Origin: Pseudobacteroides cellulosolvens ATCC 35603 = DSM 2933
GTDB taxonomy: Bacteria; Bacillota; Clostridia; Acetivibrionales; DSM-2933
Direction of reading: 5' to 3'
Length of the DNA stretch: 64,000 bases
Assembly (NCBI RefSeq): GCF_001262605.1
Contig: NZ_LGTC01000001.1
Coordinates: forward strand, 4,722,001-4,786,000
Below are positions 60,374 to 64,000 of this stretch, piece after piece. The stretch's first letter is position 1, and every line of letters begins with the position of its first letter. The notes beneath the pieces were generated by a model. That model did no database searches, was not told where the DNA came from, and worked only from the letters and a program-made list of their open reading frames with translations. Both the position numbers and the translations under genes were made by a program.

Positions 60374-60805
60374 ATGTACGAATTATACTTTAAATGTGTT
60401 GCAGTACCTGAAAGTATATCATTAATAGACAATATCATTGAATTAACTATAAAAAAGATTCATAATTATGATTACAAAAAAATATGCTTTGCAATCCATG
60501 AACTGGTCATTAACAGTATTGATGCTATGAGCAAAAACAATCAGAGTTTTAAACAGATCAGTATATCCCTCATATGCAGCAAGAAGCATGTTCTATTCAG
60601 TATTAATGACTTTGGAGGAGGACTCCCCTCAAATATTTTAAATAAACTACATACTAATAATCTGGATAGTCTAGGTTTAAATGAAAGCGGCAGAGGGCTA
60701 GCCATTATTAAAATGTTTGTAGACAACCTGACATACAATGAAGAAAATGATGGAAGCTTTACTTATAAAATAGTTGCATATATGGATAATGAAGCAAAGG
60801 AGTAA
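60374..60805 (+). CDS. Anti-sigma-type ATPase/kinase (RsbW/SpoIIAB-like)
   Basis: A 143-aa GHKL ATPase of the switch-protein type. The N-box is HELVINSIDAM near residues 42-52. G1 is SINDFGGGLP and G2 is ESGRGLAIIKMFVDNL. It probably phosphorylates the RsbV-like protein encoded next and may bind a sigma factor or another partner. ATG 60374 has AGGTGG 4 bases upstream. The previous gene ends 14 bases before it. Confidence 0.88.
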   Translation: MYELYFKCVAVPESISLIDNIIELTIKKIHNYDYKKICFAIHELVINSIDAMSKNNQSFKQISISLICSKKHVLFSINDFGGGLPSNILNKLHTNNLDSLGLNESGRGLAIIKMFVDNLTYNEENDGSFTYKIVAYMDNEAKE

Positions 60806-60809
60806 AATA

Positions 60810-61169
60810 ATGGATAGAACAAACTCTTCTGATATAATACTAATAACCAATACTGTACACGGAAATAACCTTACTATATGTTTTAGCGGTTATCTTGTAT
60901 ATCAGAACTCCGGTCTAGCCAAAGAAAAACTTAATGAAAACTATAAAGATTCCGACGGGTATATTCTGGACTTTTCAAAAGTTACAAGAATAGACAGCAC
61001 CGGATTTGGGCTCATATTAAACTTTATGAGCAAAAAGCCAAAGAATTCACCTGTTGTTGCTGTAGTCTGCGATGAATTCATTATGGAGCTTTTTAAAATA
61101 ACCAAAATAGACAGGCTGGTTCCATTATGCAGCTCAATTGACGAAGCTTTGAAACTTATTTCAAAATAA
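60810..61169 (+). CDS. STAS-domain anti-anti-sigma factor (RsbV/SpoIIAA-like)
   Basis: A 119-aa STAS-domain protein. The phosphorylation loop is VTRIDSTGFGLIL, with the Ser of DSTG near residue 71 as the site. It acts as the switch: unphosphorylated, it binds the RsbW-like protein; the PP2C regulator recharges it. The start ATG 60810 has AAAGGAG 8 bases upstream and lies 4 bases after the RsbW-like stop. No sigma factor gene is adjacent, so the final target is unclear. Confidence 0.88.
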   Translation: MDRTNSSDIILITNTVHGNNLTICFSGYLVYQNSGLAKEKLNENYKDSDGYILDFSKVTRIDSTGFGLILNFMSKKPKNSPVVAVVCDEFIMELFKITKIDRLVPLCSSIDEALKLISK

Positions 61170-61171
61170 AA

Positions 61172-61432
61172 TTACTTTAATATATGCCTGAATATCCTCT
61201 TCATAAAGTTTAACGAAACTTTATAAGGAGGATATTTTATTTTGAGATCAAACAGCATCTGGTTGTAAAGAACACTTTTTCCATTGGAGAAAGTCTCAAA
61301 AGAAGCCCTTCCATGATACCTTCCCATACCGCTCTCCCCAACTCCCCCAAATGGCAGGCCATGTGCAACTATATGGTTTATAGTATCGTTAACGCAAACA
61401 CCCCCGGAAGAAGTATTCCTTAAAACCAGCAA
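61172..61432 (-). pseudogene. Aldehyde dehydrogenase C-terminal remnant
   Basis: Only the last about 86 residues of an NAD(P)-dependent aldehyde dehydrogenase (normally about 450-500 aa) are present: SSGGVCVNDTINHIVAHGLPFGGVGESGMGRYHG and a basic tail. The catalytic Cys and the Rossmann part are missing. Immediately upstream is a repeat family D element (61443-61483), marking the edge of the deletion. A TTG could start it, but there is no convincing ribosome site. Probably non-functional. Confidence 0.85.
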
Positions 61433-61442
61433 TTAATTTTGA

Positions 61443-61483
61443 TGTTATCGTGAGAAATTGTGATGTAGAATACACAATAATTC
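61443..61483. repeat. Repeat family D core (inverted orientation)
   Basis: GTTATCGTGAGAAATTGTGATGTAgaaTACACAATAATTC is the reverse complement of the family D core at 46926, sharing TACATCACAATTTC. It borders the aldehyde dehydrogenase remnant. Confidence 0.6.
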
Positions 61484-61538
61484 CCCCGACATGAATAAAA
61501 CCTCGATATTATCGAAGTTTATCATTTGTTTTTATTTA

Positions 61539-62318
61539 TTAATTTTTGTACTCCCAGCCATCATCACCGTTATAAATCATCAATTTGGTCATTCCGCCAT
61601 CAACGGTTATATTTTGTCCTGTAATAAACCCACTGTCCGGATGGCACAAGAACATCACAGTACGTGCTATGTCAAATGGAATGCCTATTCGTTTCACCAA
61701 ATGCTGGTTCTTATCCTCAGAACTATGGTTATTGTAATAACTTTCATCGAAGTTCGCTTTAACATCAATCCAGCCCGGGCTTACGCTATTAACCCTGACT
61801 TTACCAGCAAGACTGACTGCAAGTGCATGAGTCAATGCAGAAATGCCGCCTTTTGCCGCAGTATAGCTCTCTGTGTCGGCCTGTGACATTACAGCTCTTG
61901 TTGAAGAAATGTTTACAATACAGCCATCTTTACTGAAATAATCACGAAATAGCTTTGATAACATATATGGTGCTGTTACTCCAACCTTAAGCACATAATT
62001 AAAATCATCATAATCACAGCCGCTTAATATGCCTTTATTGCTTATACAAGCATTATTGATAAGATAATCTACATTCCTAAAAGTTTTTAAAATCTCATCT
62101 GCAAAGGATTCGAGAGCACTTTTTTCAGAAATATCTCCATGGAAAAATATACACTCTGATCCGTCTGATGTAAGTTCTTCCAAAATCTTTTCTCCAGCAA
62201 TCTTATCCTTATCGATTATAGCTATCTTTGCACCGCGTTTTTTAAACTCCCTTGAAATACAAAGTCCAATACCGCCGGCACCGCCTGTTACTACGCAAAC
62301 CCTGTTATTAAAATCCAT
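61539..62318 (-). CDS. Short-chain dehydrogenase/reductase
   Basis: A 259-aa SDR with a classical Rossmann fold. The cofactor loop is VTGGAGGIGLCIS near residues 9-21, followed by DKDKI and an NNACISNKG segment. The catalytic Ser is in VNISSTRAV and the Tyr-x3-Lys in ESYTAAKGG. The C-terminus FITGQNITVDGGMTKL is typical. It is related to glucose/ribitol-type dehydrogenases; the substrate is unknown. GGGAGGAT lies 6 bases before the ATG. Confidence 0.9.
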   Translation of the reverse strand: MDFNNRVCVVTGGAGGIGLCISREFKKRGAKIAIIDKDKIAGEKILEELTSDGSECIFFHGDISEKSALESFADEILKTFRNVDYLINNACISNKGILSGCDYDDFNYVLKVGVTAPYMLSKLFRDYFSKDGCIVNISSTRAVMSQADTESYTAAKGGISALTHALAVSLAGKVRVNSVSPGWIDVKANFDESYYNNHSSEDKNQHLVKRIGIPFDIARTVMFLCHPDSGFITGQNITVDGGMTKLMIYNGDDGWEYKN

Positions 62319-62335
62319 ATATCCTCCCGTGACTT

Positions 62336-62376
62336 TTTATTGTCTATATCAATATAGACAATCACTTCGTGATTTT
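62336..62376 (-). terminator. Hairpins after the glycosyltransferase gene
   Basis: On the minus strand AAAAAATCACGAAGTGATT is followed by ATTGTCTATATTGATATAGACAAT and AAAAAG. The second stem has 9 bp with no good T-run, and the small CACGAAGTG hairpin resembles the terminator at 4224. Confidence 0.5.
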
Positions 62377-64000
62377 TTACTTCAATTCGAGATTAGCTGT
62401 ATCTGCCTTTAGCTTTCCTATATCCTTATTCAATATATCTAGAATATAGAACCTAACGTTACCGCTATCAGTTTTAACAGAAATATCTTTTCCCTTTCCG
62501 TAATTTTCAAACTTCTTAAATTCAGAAATAATCCTATTGGTTTTTTGATCATACTCCCATATCAATTTCAAATCCTTTTTTGATGAGCTGTCATATTCAT
62601 TGATAGCTTTTTTATTGGCATCAAAAATGTCTTCTTCATTCATAATCTGGAATGGCAGTTGGTCACTGAGTGCCATTATCTTCTTATTGCCAAAGTCATG
62701 CAGGAATACATGGGTAATGGCATAACCCGATTTCTGACATAGCAGGGTATCATACTTGCTGCTCACAGAAAGGCCAGTATTTAGTTCATTCCATTCCATC
62801 TCTGTTGATGGACTTTCTACTCCTGCTACTACATCCTTCATATATCGTGCTACCTCAACATCCTTATGTGGAAGCAGTCTTAATGAATTTTTATCTGATG
62901 CCATCTCATATATATAGCTGGTACTTGAATATAACCCTAATGACGCAACAATTACGCATGCAGCAAGTGCAGCATAGCCCAGTTTATACTTTTCCAGCTT
63001 TTTGTGATCATTAAGTTTATACGCACCGTATAAAGCACATGCAACCAGTATGACCCAAAAAGATGCACCATGTAAAACCCTATAATCCGAAGACCCTGCG
63101 ACAAAAGCACCCACAGCTGGAAGAATAGCCAAAATTATAATAGGATAATACCTTCTTCTGATGGCAATTATGATTCCCGGAATAATTAAAATGTAGTATG
63201 CTATTGGGATAGCAGTAAAACCCGGTATAAACCACTTCACTCCCGTATCTTTATTAAAAAAAGTTCCTGTCAGAAGATCAATATACTTCTTAAATTGCTC
63301 TGAAGCTTCGTCTTGATTAATTGTCTTACTAATAAGTGCAAATGGCATTTTTACATATCCTATAGCCCCGTCTTCTTTAGTATTAATGCCCAGACTGCTT
63401 ATAAACTCATTGGTCATATTCTTCTCATGATTAAAATAAACCGGATTAAATAAAACATATACAATAAGTGGCATCATACAAATAACAAGCGATAGTGAGT
63501 AATGTACAGCCCTATTTATTATTTTTCTTTTTAAATAATCTTTCCGATGAAAAATCACCAGCAGAACAGTACCAATGATTAATCCATATAAATACTGTTT
63601 ACCCATAACAGCACTATCAACAGCTAGTGCTGCAAACAATGCCCCAAGGCAAGCCTTATCTTGTTTTTCATACTGAACCCGGTATATGAAAAATACACCG
63701 ATGCCATTATCATTGGTGCTGCCATGGCATATCTGTGCCCGGCATACATATGCATAAAGTGTAGCGGGAAAAAATTCATCACTATGGCAGTAAATATGGT
63801 GATGGATTTTTTATTAAAAAGCCTTTCCGCCAACAATGTTGTAAACATAAATGTAATATAACCCAGAACAGTAAGTGCGATATTGAAAACCAATAAATTA
63901 TACCCAAATAATTTAAAGAAGAACGTTATGTAATAGTGAAATACCACCTCTCTGGATATCAGTCCCACATCATCAAAAAATGCTGCCTGAAAAGGCTGAT
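62377..64000 (-). pseudogene. GT39-like membrane glycosyltransferase, frameshifted, 5' end outside the window
   Basis: A polytopic protein of the dolichyl-phosphate-mannose/ArnT-like type that transfers sugars from lipid carriers outside the membrane. The 5' part (up to 63968 and beyond; QAAFFDDVGLISREVV is read from the window edge, with AGHRYAMAAPMIMASVYF later) is in one frame. The rest (LFAALAVDSAVMGKQYLYG onward, several helices, then a soluble tail of about 170 aa) is in another. One extra G in the GGGG run at about 63643-63647 on the coding strand would join them as LALGALFAALAV. The gene begins beyond 64000. Confidence 0.75.

Noticed and set aside
1..64000. CRISPR arrays, tRNA or rRNA genes
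   Set aside because: No regularly spaced direct repeats and no tRNA or rRNA signatures were found on either strand.

Overview
The window is about 36% GC and comes from a cellulosome-producing, anaerobic, spore-forming Clostridia relative (Acetivibrio/Ruminiclostridium/Pseudobacteroides type; inference). The main clues are two dockerin-type sequences (37.5-39.5 kb and inside a broken CE15 esterase at 46.1-46.9 kb), a bifurcating [FeFe]-hydrogenase operon, an SLH protein, a GGDEF/HD-GYP protein, a TPP riboswitch, CIRCE-controlled groESL, and a YaaH-like GH18. Most genes lie on the minus strand. No tRNA, rRNA, CRISPR array or intact insertion sequence was recognised.

Layout. 0.1-2.9 kb: metG-tatD. 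3.2-5.3 kb: a convergent pair, DUF2600 terpene synthase and long-chain polyprenyl diphosphate synthase. 5.4-7.3 kb: ECF sigma factor and anti-sigma factor. 7.5-10.8 kb: GH18, a small membrane protein and an MBL-fold hydrolase. 11.0-13.0 kb: groES-groEL under CIRCE. 13.3-22.5 kb: his operon in the order hisZ-hisG(frameshifted)-hisD-hisC-hisB-purC-hisH-hisA-hisF-hisIE, behind a near-consensus promoter. 22.6-28.1 kb: HAD phosphatase, GGDEF/HD-GYP protein, a 33-aa membrane peptide and a YcdB/SLH surface protein. 28.3-31.4 kb: two ABC-F ATPases, one frameshifted. 31.5-35.3 kb: GtrA, then a SigY-like island (PLDc_N protein, ABC ATPase, ABC permease, sigma, anti-sigma, second PLDc_N protein). 35.5-37.3 kb: a promoter, an attenuator-like leader, an AnfO-family protein and a protein with FYESGA repeats and a C-terminal cysteine cluster. 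37.5-39.5 kb: dockerin protein. 39.7-40.0 kb: a GC-rich, strongly structured, probably non-coding RNA. 40.6-43.7 kb: TPP-riboswitch-controlled thiamine-precursor ABC transporter. 43.9-49.2 kb: accessory region with a secreted protein, two GNAT genes, a CE15 pseudogene and a WG-repeat protein. 49.4-50.8 kb: YkuK-like protein and two unrecognised 45-47 aa paralogous peptides. 51.0-55.5 kb: HydC-HydD-HydB-HydA. 55.7-57.2 kb: orphan Rad50-like ATPase. 57.3-59.0 kb: ferredoxin-type aldo/keto reductase and YbaK-domain protein. 59.2-61.2 kb: an RsbU/RsbW/RsbV-like partner-switching module. 61.2-64.0 kb: aldehyde dehydrogenase remnant, SDR, and a frameshifted GT39-like membrane glycosyltransferase running off the window.

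Three genes (hisG, one ABC-F, the GT39-like gene) are each broken by the apparent loss of a single base. Each is otherwise intact, so either indel sequencing errors or recent mutations are possible. Four families of short imperfect palindromes are scattered between genes. They include one copy inside the his operon and copies at the edges of decayed genes.
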